Shown here: positions 8,251-16,795 of the stretch, in pieces
Layout: every line of letters starts with the position of its first letter
Numbering within the stretch: position 1 is the stretch's first letter
Origin: Pseudomonas sp. M47T1
GTDB lineage: Bacteria; Pseudomonadota; Gammaproteobacteria; Pseudomonadales; Pseudomonadaceae
NCBI RefSeq assembly: GCF_000263855.1
Contig: NZ_AJWX01000041.1
Span: 1-40,504 of the forward strand
Length of the DNA: 40,504 nt
Direction: 5' to 3'
The notes under the pieces: generated by a model
What the model was told of the DNA's origin: nothing
Seen by the model: only the letters and a program-made list of their open reading frames with translations
Databases searched by the model: none
Position numbers and translations under genes: made by a program

Positions 8251-8556
8251 ATGCGTCTTCAATCGCTTTTCCTTTCCCTGGCCGCGTGCGCCGCAATCAC
8301 CCTGCCCCAGTTCGCCAGTGCCGGCCAGTGGCCAGCCGGGGCGGAAAGCCAGTTCCTCTCGCAATGCCAGAACGCCGCCGCCGAAAAAGCCGGCGCCGCC
8401 AAGGCCAAGGCTGTGTGCGAGTGCAGCGACAAGGCCATCACCAGCAAGCTGAGCACCGACGAACTCAAGCAAGTGGCCAACTCCGACAACGGCGTGGACG
8501 CCCAATTGCAGAAGAAAATGATGGACGCGGCAGCCAGCTGCCGGACCAAAAGCTAG
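8251..8556 (+). CDS. Small secreted protein of unknown function
   Basis: This 101-residue protein has a signal peptide (about residues 1-24, ending FASA before GQW), so it is probably periplasmic. The mature part is rich in Ala and Lys and has four cysteines (SQCQN, VCEC, ASC), which could form disulfides. A segment reads CSDKAITSKLSTDELKQV. I do not recognise the family. AAGGAG lies upstream of the ATG. It is divergent from thrS and transcribed toward the cold-shock gene, but the 287-base gap makes co-transcription unlikely. Confidence 0.8.
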   Translation: MRLQSLFLSLAACAAITLPQFASAGQWPAGAESQFLSQCQNAAAEKAGAAKAKAVCECSDKAITSKLSTDELKQVANSDNGVDAQLQKKMMDAAASCRTKS

Positions 8557-8843
8557 GCCCTTTTGGTGCCTTGCGTGCCCCCGATTGACCCCAAAGGCCT
8601 GAAAACCGGCCAACCGAAGGCGAAATCTGTGTTTTTTTTCGTCTTTTTTTTTCGCCGCTTTTTTCCGCCAAACCCAATGAAATCAAGGGTTAGACGGCTT
8701 TTGCGGTGTAGGGACGAAAAAATAGCTGGGACAAATGCGCATCTAAAGAGCTATTCGGTCGAACATTTAGACTATGATAGCTCGGTGTGCCCAGTTGGCC
8801 TGAGCAGCACAGCACTACTTAATATGTTTCTTGGAGATACACC
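8557..8843 (+). promoter_or_regulatory. Long leader/promoter region of cold-shock gene with T-tracts
   Basis: This 287-base gap holds three long T runs (roughly 8632-8675), then a TATGAT -10-like element at 8773-8778 and a ribosome binding site GGAG 7 bases before the ATG at 8844. A long untranslated leader is usual for cspA-type genes, whose mRNA folds differently in the cold. No clear -35 was found, so the promoter position is tentative. Confidence 0.4.
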
Positions 8844-9056
8844 ATGTCTAATCGCCAAACCGGCACCGTAAAATGGTTCAACGATGAGAAAGGCTTCGGC
8901 TTCATCACTCCTCAAGGTGGCGGTGACGACCTGTTCGTACACTTCAAAGCTATCGAATCCGACGGTTTCAAAAGCCTGAAAGAAGGCCAGACCGTTTCGT
9001 TCGTGGCTGAGAAAGGCCAAAAGGGCATGCAAGCTGCTCAAGTTCGCGGCGAGTAA
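8844..9056 (+). CDS. cspA: Cold-shock protein, CspA/CapB type
   Basis: This 70-residue single cold-shock domain is a five-stranded OB fold that binds single-stranded RNA and DNA and melts mRNA structure. RNP1 (KGFGFI) and RNP2 (LFVHF) are intact, and the start MSNRQTGTVKWFNDEKGFG closely resembles the Cap proteins of Pseudomonas. Which csp paralogue it is cannot be decided here, so the symbol is generic. It is monocistronic: a strong terminator follows 17 bases after the stop. Confidence 0.95.
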   Translation: MSNRQTGTVKWFNDEKGFGFITPQGGGDDLFVHFKAIESDGFKSLKEGQTVSFVAEKGQKGMQAAQVRGE

Positions 9057-9073
9057 TCTCCCGAGCTAAAAAG

Positions 9074-9099
9074 AACCCGTCCATGTGACGGGTTTTTTT
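9074..9099 (+). terminator. Terminator of cold-shock gene
   Basis: The stem AACCCGTC/GACGGGTT (9074-9081, 9087-9094) with a 5-nt loop is followed by T's. It is a textbook Rho-independent terminator just after the cspA stop. Confidence 0.9.
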
Positions 9100-9128
9100 A
9101 TGCCTGCGATTTACTGCCCTACGCGGTT

Positions 9129-9156
9129 CCGTAGCCGCTGCCGCCAGCAGCTACGG
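9129..9156. repeat. GTAGCCGCTGCC-type palindromic intergenic repeat
   Basis: A hairpin with outer stem CCGTAGC/GCTACGG and inner stem GCTG/CAGC lies between the convergent ends of the csp and I78 genes. Its GTAGCCGC-GCC core recurs in inverted orientation at 10349-10375, which suggests an extragenic palindromic repeat family. Two copies alone do not prove it. Confidence 0.45.
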
Positions 9157-9164
9157 GTAGCGGC

Positions 9165-9494
9165 TCAGCCGCAGTTGACGCGTGTGATCGTGCCGCTGTC
9201 ATCGGCATTGAGGTTAACGCGGTCCGAACGGTATTCCAAGGTCACCACGTCATGGGGCTTTAGAATACGTGCAATCTGCGAGCCCGACCCGGTGCGCGCC
9301 TGCTCCAGCAACTGCGGGGAAGCTGGCTTGCCCACGGCGAACTGGGCGCCCTCGGCATGACATCGCCCGTCACTGGCCACCGCAGGGGCCGCGCTAGCCG
9401 CCCCCCCATTGCCCGAACCATTGCCAGACGACGCACAGCCCGCCAGGGCCAGTATCGCGAGCAGGGTTACCGATGATGCACGCATGCAGGACAT
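9165..9494 (-). CDS. Peptidase inhibitor I78 family lipoprotein
   Basis: This protein of about 109 residues begins with a lipoprotein signal (LLAILALAGCASSG). A Gly/Ser/Ala linker is followed by an I78-like domain: RCHAEGAQFAVGKPASPQLL, a central LKPHDVVTLEYRSDRVNLN and the end ITRVNCG. The two cysteines bracketing the domain are typical. I78 proteins inhibit serine proteases, so this is probably a lipid-anchored periplasmic inhibitor; its target is unknown. The start at 9494 has AAGGAGG four bases upstream; an in-frame ATG further upstream lacks this. Confidence 0.85.
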   Translation of the reverse strand: MSCMRASSVTLLAILALAGCASSGNGSGNGGAASAAPAVASDGRCHAEGAQFAVGKPASPQLLEQARTGSGSQIARILKPHDVVTLEYRSDRVNLNADDSGTITRVNCG

Positions 9495-9614
9495 GAAGCC
9501 TCCTTGTGAGAAAAAAGATCTGCCCCTGTGCGACAACACATCGGCCGCAGGGTTGCATGCCAGCCAGTCTGCCCGACCCGGCTGCGGCTGGCGCAGCGCA
9601 TTCATGTCCAAATG

Positions 9615-9917
9615 TTAATAGACATCGATGTAATCGAAGGGCGGGTTGGGCCAGTTCTGCTTCAAGGCATTGAAAATCTGCTGGACCCACACGTCATCGC
9701 ACGCCGCGACCTCCCCCACGTAGCCCGAACCCGCCGCCCAGGTCTCCAGGCGAAAGCACAAGCCGTCGACCTCTTGGCCGCCCACCATCGTGGATAACCA
9801 GGCCTGCCCCGCCTTGCTGACGCGCAATTGGTTGTGGACGTGGTCATCGCCCGCGGCAATCAACTGGCGCACGGCGTCGAGGGTAAAGGCGTTGCTGTCG
9901 TTCAAATCGATGTGCAC
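9615..9917 (-). CDS. Conserved small protein of unknown function
   Basis: This 100-residue soluble protein has no signal peptide or membrane segment. The sequence starts HIDLNDSNAFTLDAVRQLIA after a GTG codon with GGAAG six bases upstream; a TTG eight residues earlier is possible. Features include an acidic C terminus (FDYIDVY) and tryptophans spread through the second half. It looks like a compact folded domain, but I do not recognise the family. It lies 120 bases upstream of the I78 lipoprotein on the same strand. Confidence 0.75.
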   Translation of the reverse strand: MHIDLNDSNAFTLDAVRQLIAAGDDHVHNQLRVSKAGQAWLSTMVGGQEVDGLCFRLETWAAGSGYVGEVAACDDVWVQQIFNALKQNWPNPPFDYIDVY

Positions 9918-10107
9918 GGGGCGCTTCCAACCAGGCAAATAAGCCCGATTTTGGCATGAACCCGGCTTTATGCCTAAGTAGGAGTGCCAAAAGATGCCCC
10001 AAATGGTTTACTGGAACCCCCACGCAGGCCATTTGCCGCGACGGGACTCAGCAGCCAGGGAACCGGCCCTGCTGATGCCACTTCACCTGCTCAGGTAGCC
10101 CAGCATC

Positions 10108-10335
10108 ATGGCCAACGTAACCGTAGTCGCCGACATCAAAGCCAAATGGCCCCAGGGGCAATGCTCCTACAGCCCGGGCAACCCCGAGGAACTGGCGATC
10201 ATTGCCATCGACCTGCTGGTCAAGGAACTGGGCACTCCGGCGGCGCTGTCGTTCATCGACCAAGTGTTCGAGAAATACTCCGGCGAGCATGGGCATTACA
10301 CCGCCCCGCCCGAGGCGCCTGCGCTGCCGGCTTGA
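10108..10335 (+). CDS. Conserved small protein of unknown function
   Basis: This 75-residue soluble protein starts MANVTVVADIKAKWPQGQ. Its centre is helical and hydrophobic (ELAIIAIDLLVKELG, ALSFIDQVFEKY), and it has a Pro/Ala-rich tail. No signal peptide or catalytic motif is evident. It is a single gene that converges on rbsD, with a palindromic repeat in between. The family is not recognised. Confidence 0.7.
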   Translation: MANVTVVADIKAKWPQGQCSYSPGNPEELAIIAIDLLVKELGTPAALSFIDQVFEKYSGEHGHYTAPPEAPALPA

Positions 10336-10342
10336 CCTGTTC

Positions 10343-10377
10343 GCCCTGCCGCTGCCGTCAGGCTGCGGCTACAGGTT
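10343..10377. repeat. Second GTAGCCGC-GCC palindromic repeat
   Basis: The hairpin CCGC-T-GCC/GGC-T-GCGG (10349-10368), followed by TACAGG, is an inverted relative of the repeat at 9129. It lies between two convergent genes, the usual place for extragenic palindromes. Confidence 0.4.
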
Positions 10378-10403
10378 TCAGATTCAGGGGCAGCGCGCAG
10401 GCT

Positions 10404-10808
10404 TCAGAACGTGACGCCTGCAATCAGGATGACGTTGCTGTAAGGCTGACACTCCCCTGTACGCACCACCGCCCTGGCCTGGCGGGTCAGTTGCTTGAAG
10501 TCATCATGGCTGATGGCCTCCCGCCCCCCCAGGGCGCCCTCCTCGTTCAGGCGCTCCAGCGCAACCAGCGCGGGCGGTGATGCCGCAAAGATCTCCTGAG
10601 CCAGCACATGGCGCTCCACCTGCATTTCACTGAGCACCACCGTCAGGGTCGAGACAAAGTCCGGTACGCCGGGCGTCAACGCCAGGTCGATCAGCTCGAC
10701 GCCCGGCGGCACCGGCAAACCGGCATCGCCGATGACGACGATGTCGCCGTGCCCCAGGGAGGCGATCAGCCGCGACAGGGCGATGTTGAGCAGCGCAGTC
10801 TTTTTCAT
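10404..10808 (-). CDS. rbsD: D-ribose pyranase
   Basis: This 134-residue enzyme interconverts the pyran and furan forms of ribose so that RbsK can use it. The family start MKKTALLNIALSRLIASLGHGD is followed by the active-site stretch IGDAGLPVPPGVELIDLALTPG, with the catalytic His20 region (GHGD), and the C terminus keeps CQPYSNVILIAGVTF. Its ATG overlaps the rbsK stop by 4 bases, making it the last gene of the ribose operon. Confidence 0.97.
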   Translation of the reverse strand: MKKTALLNIALSRLIASLGHGDIVVIGDAGLPVPPGVELIDLALTPGVPDFVSTLTVVLSEMQVERHVLAQEIFAASPPALVALERLNEEGALGGREAISHDDFKQLTRQARAVVRTGECQPYSNVILIAGVTF

Positions 10809-11725
10809 GGCTGCACGAACCCCGTTACATCGGCCAGGTACGGAATGGACGGCTGCGCCCCGGCCCGGGTGACCGACAGTGCCGCGGCCACCTGGCCAAA
10901 CGCAATTGCCTGAAGCTCGTGCTCGCCGCGCGCCAGCGCGGCGGCGAACGCCCCGACAAAGGTGTCTCCCGCCGCCGTGGTATCCACCGCCTTTACCACC
11001 GGCGCAGGAAAGTGCTGGAAGCGACCGCCCTCGGCGAACAGCGAGCCCTGGGCCCCCAGCGTGATAATGACCTTGCCGGCGCCCTGGGCGTGCAGGTGCG
11101 TGGCGGCCTGCTGGGCGCTGTGCAACGAGTCGACCCGCACGCCGGTCAAGGCAAAGGCTTCGCTTTCGTTCGGGATCAGGTAGTCGATGGCGCGATACCA
11201 GTCAGCCGGCAGTGGCGCGCTGACCGGTGCCGGATTGAGGATCACCGTCTTGCCCAACGCCCGGCCGCGCTTGAGGGTGAAGGCCACGGTATCGAGCGGC
11301 ACCTCCAACTGACAGACAATCACATCCGCCTGTTGCAACAGCGCATCGGCCTGCTGCACACGCTGCGCGCTGACCTCACCATTGCCGCCGGCGACAATGA
11401 CGATGGTGTTCTGACTGGCCTCGTCCACCACAATCAGCGCCACGCCGCTGCTCACGCCGGCCGCCGTGACAACCGCCTGCCCATCGATACCCTCATCGAG
11501 CAACGCCTGGCGCAACTGCGCGCCATAGGCGTCGTCGCCCACGCAGCCAATCATGGCAGTGGGTGCGCCCAGGCGCGCAGCCGCCACCGCCTGATTGGCG
11601 CCCTTGCCGCCCGGCACCGTGGCGAACGAATTGCCCACCACGGTCTCGCCCGGCTGCGGCAAACGCTGGGCACGGGTGACCAGGTCCATGTTCAAACTAC
11701 CTACTACCACGACTTTCGCTTGCAT
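10805..11725 (-). CDS. rbsK: Ribokinase
   Basis: This 306-residue PfkB-family kinase phosphorylates ribose to ribose 5-phosphate. It shows the N-terminal signature GSLNMDLVTRAQRLPQPGET, the GGKGANQAVAAARLG motif and the C-terminal anion-hole and catalytic-base motif DTTAAGDTFVGAF. The start MQAKVVVVGSLN at 11725 aligns with the family. An upstream in-frame ATG at 11755 would overlap rbsR by 14 bases and add an uncharacteristic tail. It overlaps rbsD by 4 bases. Confidence 0.97.
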   Translation of the reverse strand: MQAKVVVVGSLNMDLVTRAQRLPQPGETVVGNSFATVPGGKGANQAVAAARLGAPTAMIGCVGDDAYGAQLRQALLDEGIDGQAVVTAAGVSSGVALIVVDEASQNTIVIVAGGNGEVSAQRVQQADALLQQADVIVCQLEVPLDTVAFTLKRGRALGKTVILNPAPVSAPLPADWYRAIDYLIPNESEAFALTGVRVDSLHSAQQAATHLHAQGAGKVIITLGAQGSLFAEGGRFQHFPAPVVKAVDTTAAGDTFVGAFAAALARGEHELQAIAFGQVAAALSVTRAGAQPSIPYLADVTGFVQP

Positions 11726-11741
11726 GTGCCTGCACTCTGTT

Positions 11742-12767
11742 TCAGCGGTATTCATTGAAAAGCCCCGTACGCGGGGCGGTCGACTCACGGAGCACAATGC
11801 TGGGGGCAACGATCTGCTGCACCACCCCTTCACTGACCTTGCTGCCAATGCGCGCCAGCAGCCGCTCGGCCGCCTGTTCGCCCAACTGGCGGATGGACTG
11901 GCCCACGGTGGTCAGCGCCGGGTACACGTAACGGCACAGCTGGATGTCATCGAAGCCGATCACCGACAGCTCTCCCGGCACGCGGATATTGCGCTCGGCG
12001 GCAGCGCGCAGCACGCCCATGCCGATCATGTCGTTGGCGGCAAATATGGCGGTAGGCGGCTGCTCGCCGTCCAGCAGCACGCCAGCGGCCCGGTAGCCCC
12101 CCGGGCCGCTGAAATCGCTTTCCAGCACCCGCGCAGGCACGGCTTGCACATTGAACTCGGCCAATGCCCGGCTGTAGCCCGCCAGGCGCATCTGCGCCAC
12201 GCTGGTATCGGCCGGGCCGTTGATGCAGGCGATATCGCGATGCCCCAACTCCAACAGGTGCCGGGTGGCCAGGTAACCCCCCAATTCGTGATCGATGCGC
12301 ACCAGGTCTGCGGCCACGCCGTCCAGGCTGCGGTCGACGATGACCATGGGCGTGCGCACCGTGGCCAGGCTGCTGAGCAGGTCGCTGTCTTCACCCACCG
12401 AGGCCACGATCAGGCCGTCCACGCGTTTTTCCAGCAACACCCGCAGGTAGCTGCGCTGTTTTTGCGGGTTATCATCAGAGTTGCACAGGATCACGCAGTA
12501 GCCATTGCGTTCGCAAAAGTCCTCGATACCCCGCGCCAGCTCGGCGAAGTAGGGGTTGATGCTGTTAGGCACCAGCAGGCCGATGGTGGCCGTGCTACGG
12601 GCCTTCAGCGACCTCGCCACGGCGCTGGGCACGTAGTCGAGCTGGGCGATGGCGGCTTCGACCTTGAGCCGCACCGGCTCGCTGACCGGCCGGGTCTTGT
12701 TCAGCACATGGGACACAGTGGTGTAGGAAATGCCCGCCAACGCGGCGACATCTTTGATGGTTGCCAT
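11742..12767 (-). CDS. rbsR: Ribose operon repressor, LacI family
   Basis: This 341-residue regulator has an N-terminal LacI helix-turn-helix (MATIKDVAALAGISYTTVSH) and hinge helix (PSAVARSLKAR). A periplasmic-binding-protein-like sensor domain follows (IGLLVPNSINPYFAEL, VIGFDDIQLCRYVYPALTTV). It is embedded between rbsC and rbsK, 3 bases after rbsC, with GGAG seven bases before the ATG. Its likely target is the 18-bp palindrome upstream of rbsB (16407-16424). Ribose is the expected inducer, from context. Confidence 0.95.
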   Translation of the reverse strand: MATIKDVAALAGISYTTVSHVLNKTRPVSEPVRLKVEAAIAQLDYVPSAVARSLKARSTATIGLLVPNSINPYFAELARGIEDFCERNGYCVILCNSDDNPQKQRSYLRVLLEKRVDGLIVASVGEDSDLLSSLATVRTPMVIVDRSLDGVAADLVRIDHELGGYLATRHLLELGHRDIACINGPADTSVAQMRLAGYSRALAEFNVQAVPARVLESDFSGPGGYRAAGVLLDGEQPPTAIFAANDMIGMGVLRAAAERNIRVPGELSVIGFDDIQLCRYVYPALTTVGQSIRQLGEQAAERLLARIGSKVSEGVVQQIVAPSIVLRESTAPRTGLFNEYR

Positions 12768-12770
12768 GAC

Positions 12771-13763
12771 TCAGCTCCGCTTCCGGGCACGTTGGCTGCG
12801 GTAGGTGTCGAGCACCACCGCCACCACGATGACCGCCCCGGTAATGATTCTTTTGGTCGGTTCAGTGGCACCGATTTGCGCCAGGCCTGCGGCCAGCACG
12901 GAAATGATCAACACCCCGAAGAACGTACTGATGACCGAGCCGCGCCCGCCCATCAGGCTGGTTCCGCCAATCACCACGGCGGCGATCACCTGCAGCTCAA
13001 GCCCCGAGCCTGCGTTCGGGTCGGCCGCCTCAAGGCGCGAAATCTGGAACAGCGCCGCCAGGCCGGCCAACAGCCCCATCAGCGAAAACACGAGGATCTT
13101 GTAGGGTTTGGGGTTGATCCCCGCCAGGCGCACCGCTTCTTCGTTAGTACCGATGCCGATCAGGTAGCGGCCAAACACGGTACGGGTCAGCACCGCCTGG
13201 GCCAGCACGATCACCACCAGGGCAATCACGAATGACGGCGAAATACCCAAGGCCAGTGGGTCGGACAACCAGGCAAACGCATCACCGATGTACGCGGTGC
13301 GCGAATCGGTCATCTGGTAGGCCACCCCGCGCGCCATCTCCAGCACACCCAACGACACAATGAACGAGGGGATGCGCCAGGCCACGGTGATGGAGCCTGT
13401 GAGGGTACCCGCCAGCGCCGCACAACCCATGCCCAGCAACGCGGCCGGCAACACGCTCCAGCCCCAGCCCAGAATGGCCACGCTGACCGCCGACGCCGCC
13501 AGGGCCAGCACCGAACCGACCGACAGGTCGATACCGCCGATGATCAGCACGAAGGTCATGCCCACTGCCAGTACCATCAGGTCGGGGATCTGGTTGGCCA
13601 GGGTGCTGAAGGTGCTGAAGGAAAGAAAGTGATCGCTGAGCAGGGAGAACAGCACAATCATTGCCAGCAATGCGCCTGCCAGGCCCAGGTAGGTGCCCAG
13701 GCCGAAGTAGGTGCCGGTGCGCTTGGCCGCAGGCGAGGCCTGAGTGTCCACGGTAGTTTTCAT
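12771..13763 (-). CDS. rbsC: Ribose ABC transporter permease
   Basis: This 330-residue inner-membrane permease of the BPD_transp_2 / RbsC family has about eight to ten hydrophobic helices. Family motifs include IGGIDLSVGSVLAL near residue 75, GTNEEAVRLAGIN in the cytoplasmic loop, and IGGTSLMGGRGSV near the C terminus. Its ATG overlaps the rbsA stop by 4 bases, which indicates translational coupling. Confidence 0.96.
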   Translation of the reverse strand: MKTTVDTQASPAAKRTGTYFGLGTYLGLAGALLAMIVLFSLLSDHFLSFSTFSTLANQIPDLMVLAVGMTFVLIIGGIDLSVGSVLALAASAVSVAILGWGWSVLPAALLGMGCAALAGTLTGSITVAWRIPSFIVSLGVLEMARGVAYQMTDSRTAYIGDAFAWLSDPLALGISPSFVIALVVIVLAQAVLTRTVFGRYLIGIGTNEEAVRLAGINPKPYKILVFSLMGLLAGLAALFQISRLEAADPNAGSGLELQVIAAVVIGGTSLMGGRGSVISTFFGVLIISVLAAGLAQIGATEPTKRIITGAVIVVAVVLDTYRSQRARKRS

Positions 13764-15313
13764 GCAAGGTTCCTGGGCGCTGTATCACTGACCAGCGCAT
13801 CTCGTTTTTGATAACCGGCAAAAGCGGCCGCCAGCAGTTGGTCCTGGGTCCAGGTGTCGCGCTCGAAGGTCTCGATCAGGTGGCCGGCCGACAGCACGCC
13901 AATGCGATCGCAGATCAGCATCAGCTCGCGCAGGTCACTGGACACCACCACCAGCGCCTTGCCTTGGCGAGTCAGTTCACCCAGCAGGGCGTAAATGTCG
14001 AACTTGGCGCCCACGTCAATGCCACGGGTGGGCTCATCGAACAGCAGCACCGAGCAATCACGCTCCAGCCAGCGGCCGATCACCACTTTCTGCTGGTTGC
14101 CGCCCGACAATTGCGACACCAGTTGATCGGGACTGGAACTGCGGATGCGCATGGCCGCGATCTGGCGCTGGGCCAGTTGCCGCTCGGCGACACCGTTGAC
14201 CAGCCCCCCTGCGGATATCGCCGGCATGTTGCCCAGGGCTATGTTGCCGCTGATTGACTGAGGCAGCAGCAGGCCCTCGCCCTTGCGGTCTTCGGTGATC
14301 AGGGCGATACCGTGGGCCACGGCGTCAGACGGCGAACGGATAGCAGCCTTGCGCAGGGGCGAACCCACCTCCACATGACCGCTGTCCGCCGCGTCGGCGC
14401 CGAAGATAAGCCGCAGCAACTCGGTGCGCCCTGCGCCGATCAGCCCGGAAATGCCAAATATCTCGCCCTTGCGCACTTCGAACGAGACGTCGCGGACCTT
14501 GTCGGCACGACTCAGGTTTTTCACCGACAGCGCCGGCCCGCCAATGCTGCGCGGCCCCAGGTCAATGTGTTCGCCCAGTTCGCGACCCACCATCAGGTTC
14601 ACCAACTGTTCGCTGTTGTAGTTGCTCATCGAGTCCACGCACACCAACTGGCCATCGCGCAACACGGCGATGCGTTGGGCCACCTGCGCCAACTCTTCCA
14701 GGCGATGTGAAATGTAGACAATGGCCACGCCACGCGCGCGCAAGCGGGCGATTTGCTCGAAGAGCATCTCCACTTCCCGCGAGGTGAGCATGGCCGTGGG
14801 CTCGTCGAGAATCAGCACATGGCAATCGCCGATCAGGTTGCGGGCAATTTCCACCATCTGCTGATGGCCGATGCCCAGCTCGCCCACCGGCGTGTCCGGG
14901 TCTATGGCCTCCAGGCCGACCTGGGCCATGGCCTGCAGGGCTGCTTCGCGCAGGCGCTTGCGGCTGATCCACCCTGCCCGGCTGGGCAAATTGTCGAGAA
15001 ACAGGTTTTCGGCCACCGACAAGGTCGGCAACAAATTCAACTCTTGCATGACCATGCGCACGCCCAGGGTTTCGGCGGCCGCACGGCTGCCCGGGCAATA
15101 GGCCTGGCCCTGGTACTGCATCTCACCGACGGTGGCGGCTTCAAGGCCGCCGATGATCTTGGACAAGGTGCTTTTGCCGGCGCCGTTCTCGCCGGTCAGG
15201 GCCAGCACCTCGCCACGCACCAACTCCAGGTCGATGCCTGACAGCACGGGCTGGGCGTAAGTCTTACCGATACCACTGACCGAGAGTACGACGTTCGGGG
15301 CAGCAGCTGACAT
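13760..15313 (-). CDS. rbsA: Ribose ABC transporter ATP-binding protein
   Basis: This 517-residue protein is a fused pair of ATPase domains, as in all sugar importers of this class. The first half has an intact Walker A (GENGAGKST, residues 41-49) and Walker B (VLILDEPTAML). The second has the degenerate Walker A typical of RbsA/MglA (GLIGAGRTEL), the signature LSGGNQQKV and LLFDEPTRGIDVG. It powers ribose uptake with RbsB and RbsC. It lies 56 bases after rbsB and overlaps rbsC. Confidence 0.97.
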   Translation of the reverse strand: MSAAAPNVVLSVSGIGKTYAQPVLSGIDLELVRGEVLALTGENGAGKSTLSKIIGGLEAATVGEMQYQGQAYCPGSRAAAETLGVRMVMQELNLLPTLSVAENLFLDNLPSRAGWISRKRLREAALQAMAQVGLEAIDPDTPVGELGIGHQQMVEIARNLIGDCHVLILDEPTAMLTSREVEMLFEQIARLRARGVAIVYISHRLEELAQVAQRIAVLRDGQLVCVDSMSNYNSEQLVNLMVGRELGEHIDLGPRSIGGPALSVKNLSRADKVRDVSFEVRKGEIFGISGLIGAGRTELLRLIFGADAADSGHVEVGSPLRKAAIRSPSDAVAHGIALITEDRKGEGLLLPQSISGNIALGNMPAISAGGLVNGVAERQLAQRQIAAMRIRSSSPDQLVSQLSGGNQQKVVIGRWLERDCSVLLFDEPTRGIDVGAKFDIYALLGELTRQGKALVVVSSDLRELMLICDRIGVLSAGHLIETFERDTWTQDQLLAAAFAGYQKRDALVSDTAPRNLA

Positions 15314-15369
15314 AGGAATTCTCCAGGCGCCCGCCCGGAAAGGGCAGGCGCGGCAATGCTAGCGGGCAA

Positions 15370-16326
15370 TCAGGGCTTGGTGACCAGCTCTACCGGGGTC
15401 TCGATCACGCCATTGGCGGCGCCATCAATGGGCTCGTGCTTGATCATCTTCAACGCCGCCTGAATACCGAACACCGCCTGCTTGGCGGCGAACTGGTCGG
15501 CCGTGGCCAGCACGCGACCATCCTTGAGCATCGGCTTGATGGCGTTAATGTTGTCGTAGCCCACCACTTGCACCTTGCCCACCTTGCCGGCAGCACGAAC
15601 GGCCGAGACCGCGCCCAGCGCCATGCTGTCGTTACCGGCCAGCAAGGCCTTCAGGTCGGGGTATTCGTTGAGCATGGCCGAGGCAACGGCATTGCCCTTG
15701 TCGATTTCCCAGTTGCCGGACTGGGTGGAGACGATCTTCATCTGCGCCGCATCCATCGCATCCTTGAAGCCGGCGGTACGCTGCTGGGCGTTGGTGGTGG
15801 TAGGTACGCCTTCAATGATGCCCACCTGATCGCCCGCCTTCAGCTGCTTGGCCAGGTACTCGCCCACCAGGCGCGCGCCCTTGCGGTTATCAGGCCCCAC
15901 GAACGGCACGCTGATGCCTTTGCTCTTGAGTACATCAGCGTCCAGCTGGTTGTCGATGTTGATGACGGTGATACCGGCATCCATGGCTTTCTTGATCACC
16001 GGCACCAAGGCCTTGGAGTCAGCGGGGGCGATGACCAGGGCATCGACCTTGGACACGATCATCTGCTCGACAATGCGGATCTGGTTCGCGGTGTCGGACT
16101 CGTCCTTGATACCGTTGGAAATCAGGTCGAAATCAGCAGAATGGGCTTTCTGATAGTCCTTGGCGCCGTCTTCCATGGTGAGGAAGAACTCGTTGGCCAG
16201 CGACTTCATCACCAGCGCGACTTTGGGCTTGGCGGTGTCGGCCACGGCCTGGGACAAGGGGGCAACCGCGCAGACGGCGGCCAGCAGGGAGACGGCGAGC
16301 AAGCGTCCAGCGAATGGCAATTTCAT
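15370..16326 (-). CDS. rbsB: Ribose ABC transporter substrate-binding protein
   Basis: This 318-residue periplasmic binding protein has a signal peptide of about 29 residues (ending QAVADT). The mature part has the Peripla_BP_4 fold: VALVMKSLANEFFLTMEDGA, a central GIIEGVPTTTNAQQRTAGF and a C-terminal VQVVGYDNINAIKPML. It is the first gene of the operon, with GGAG seven bases before the ATG. Expression is probably controlled from the operator about 80 bases upstream. Ribose specificity is inferred from the whole rbs context. Confidence 0.96.
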   Translation of the reverse strand: MKLPFAGRLLAVSLLAAVCAVAPLSQAVADTAKPKVALVMKSLANEFFLTMEDGAKDYQKAHSADFDLISNGIKDESDTANQIRIVEQMIVSKVDALVIAPADSKALVPVIKKAMDAGITVINIDNQLDADVLKSKGISVPFVGPDNRKGARLVGEYLAKQLKAGDQVGIIEGVPTTTNAQQRTAGFKDAMDAAQMKIVSTQSGNWEIDKGNAVASAMLNEYPDLKALLAGNDSMALGAVSAVRAAGKVGKVQVVGYDNINAIKPMLKDGRVLATADQFAAKQAVFGIQAALKMIKHEPIDGAANGVIETPVELVTKP

Positions 16327-16406
16327 GGGGTCACTCCGATCTTATGATTATTGTTTGCAGCGGATGTGCGCAGGATCGTGCTGAAAGGATAAAGCAGGGA
16401 TCCCTC

Positions 16407-16424
16407 AACGCAAACGTTTGCGTT
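16407..16424 (-). promoter_or_regulatory. RbsR operator (LacI-type 18-bp palindrome)
   Basis: AACGCAAACGTTTGCGTT is a perfect 18-bp palindrome with the central CG typical of LacI/GalR operators, 81 bases upstream of rbsB. On the minus strand its right half contains TTGCGT, which with TATCCT 16 bases further could form a weak promoter, so bound repressor would cover the -35. The palindrome is seen; its assignment to RbsR rests on gene context. Confidence 0.8.
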
Positions 16425-16570
16425 AGTGGACTATGAGAACGCCGCGCGACTTTGTCAACGGGTCGCGCGGTGATTTTGTGACGCCCTGCCGGAACACGGC
16501 CGGGTGCGGGGAAAGGTCCTACACAGGGGTAAACGCCCCCTTGGTTACAGCATAACCCAAAGCAGCGAAT

Positions 16571-16795
16571 TCAATCTTCCGGCTTCACCGTGGCCACCTC
16601 ATCGGCCCGCACGCGCACGTGTTTGCCAGAGATGTCAGTGAATTCATAAAAGCCATCGGCGTTTTTGGTATCGGGCTTGGCGCGGGTGATGTACTGGGTG
16701 CCGTTCTGCAGGGTCACCACCGTTTCAGTGGAACAGCCAGCCAGGGCCGCAGCCGCCAGCCCCACGGAAGCCAGCCACAGGTGTCGAGTATTCAT
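16571..16795 (-). CDS. YgdI/YgdR family lipoprotein (DUF903)
   Basis: This 74-residue protein has a lipobox LAAAALAGC followed by a small SH3-like DUF903 domain: VVTLQNGTQYITRAKPDT, FYEFTDISGKHVRVRADEV. The match to the YgdI/YgdR family is clear in length and motif; the function of the family is unknown. The start MNTRHLW at 16795 has GGAG seven bases upstream, better than the ATG ten codons earlier. The protein is probably anchored in the outer membrane. Confidence 0.9.
   Translation of the reverse strand: MNTRHLWLASVGLAAAALAGCSTETVVTLQNGTQYITRAKPDTKNADGFYEFTDISGKHVRVRADEVATVKPED

Noticed and set aside
9984..10580. 198-codon plus-strand frame across 10108-10335 and rbsD
   Set aside because: It overlaps two better-supported genes in other frames and has shadow-like composition.
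11595..13235. 546-codon plus-strand frame opposite rbsK, rbsR and rbsC
   Set aside because: High-GC antisense frame with His/Gln-rich composition typical of shadows; the minus-strand rbs genes are certain.
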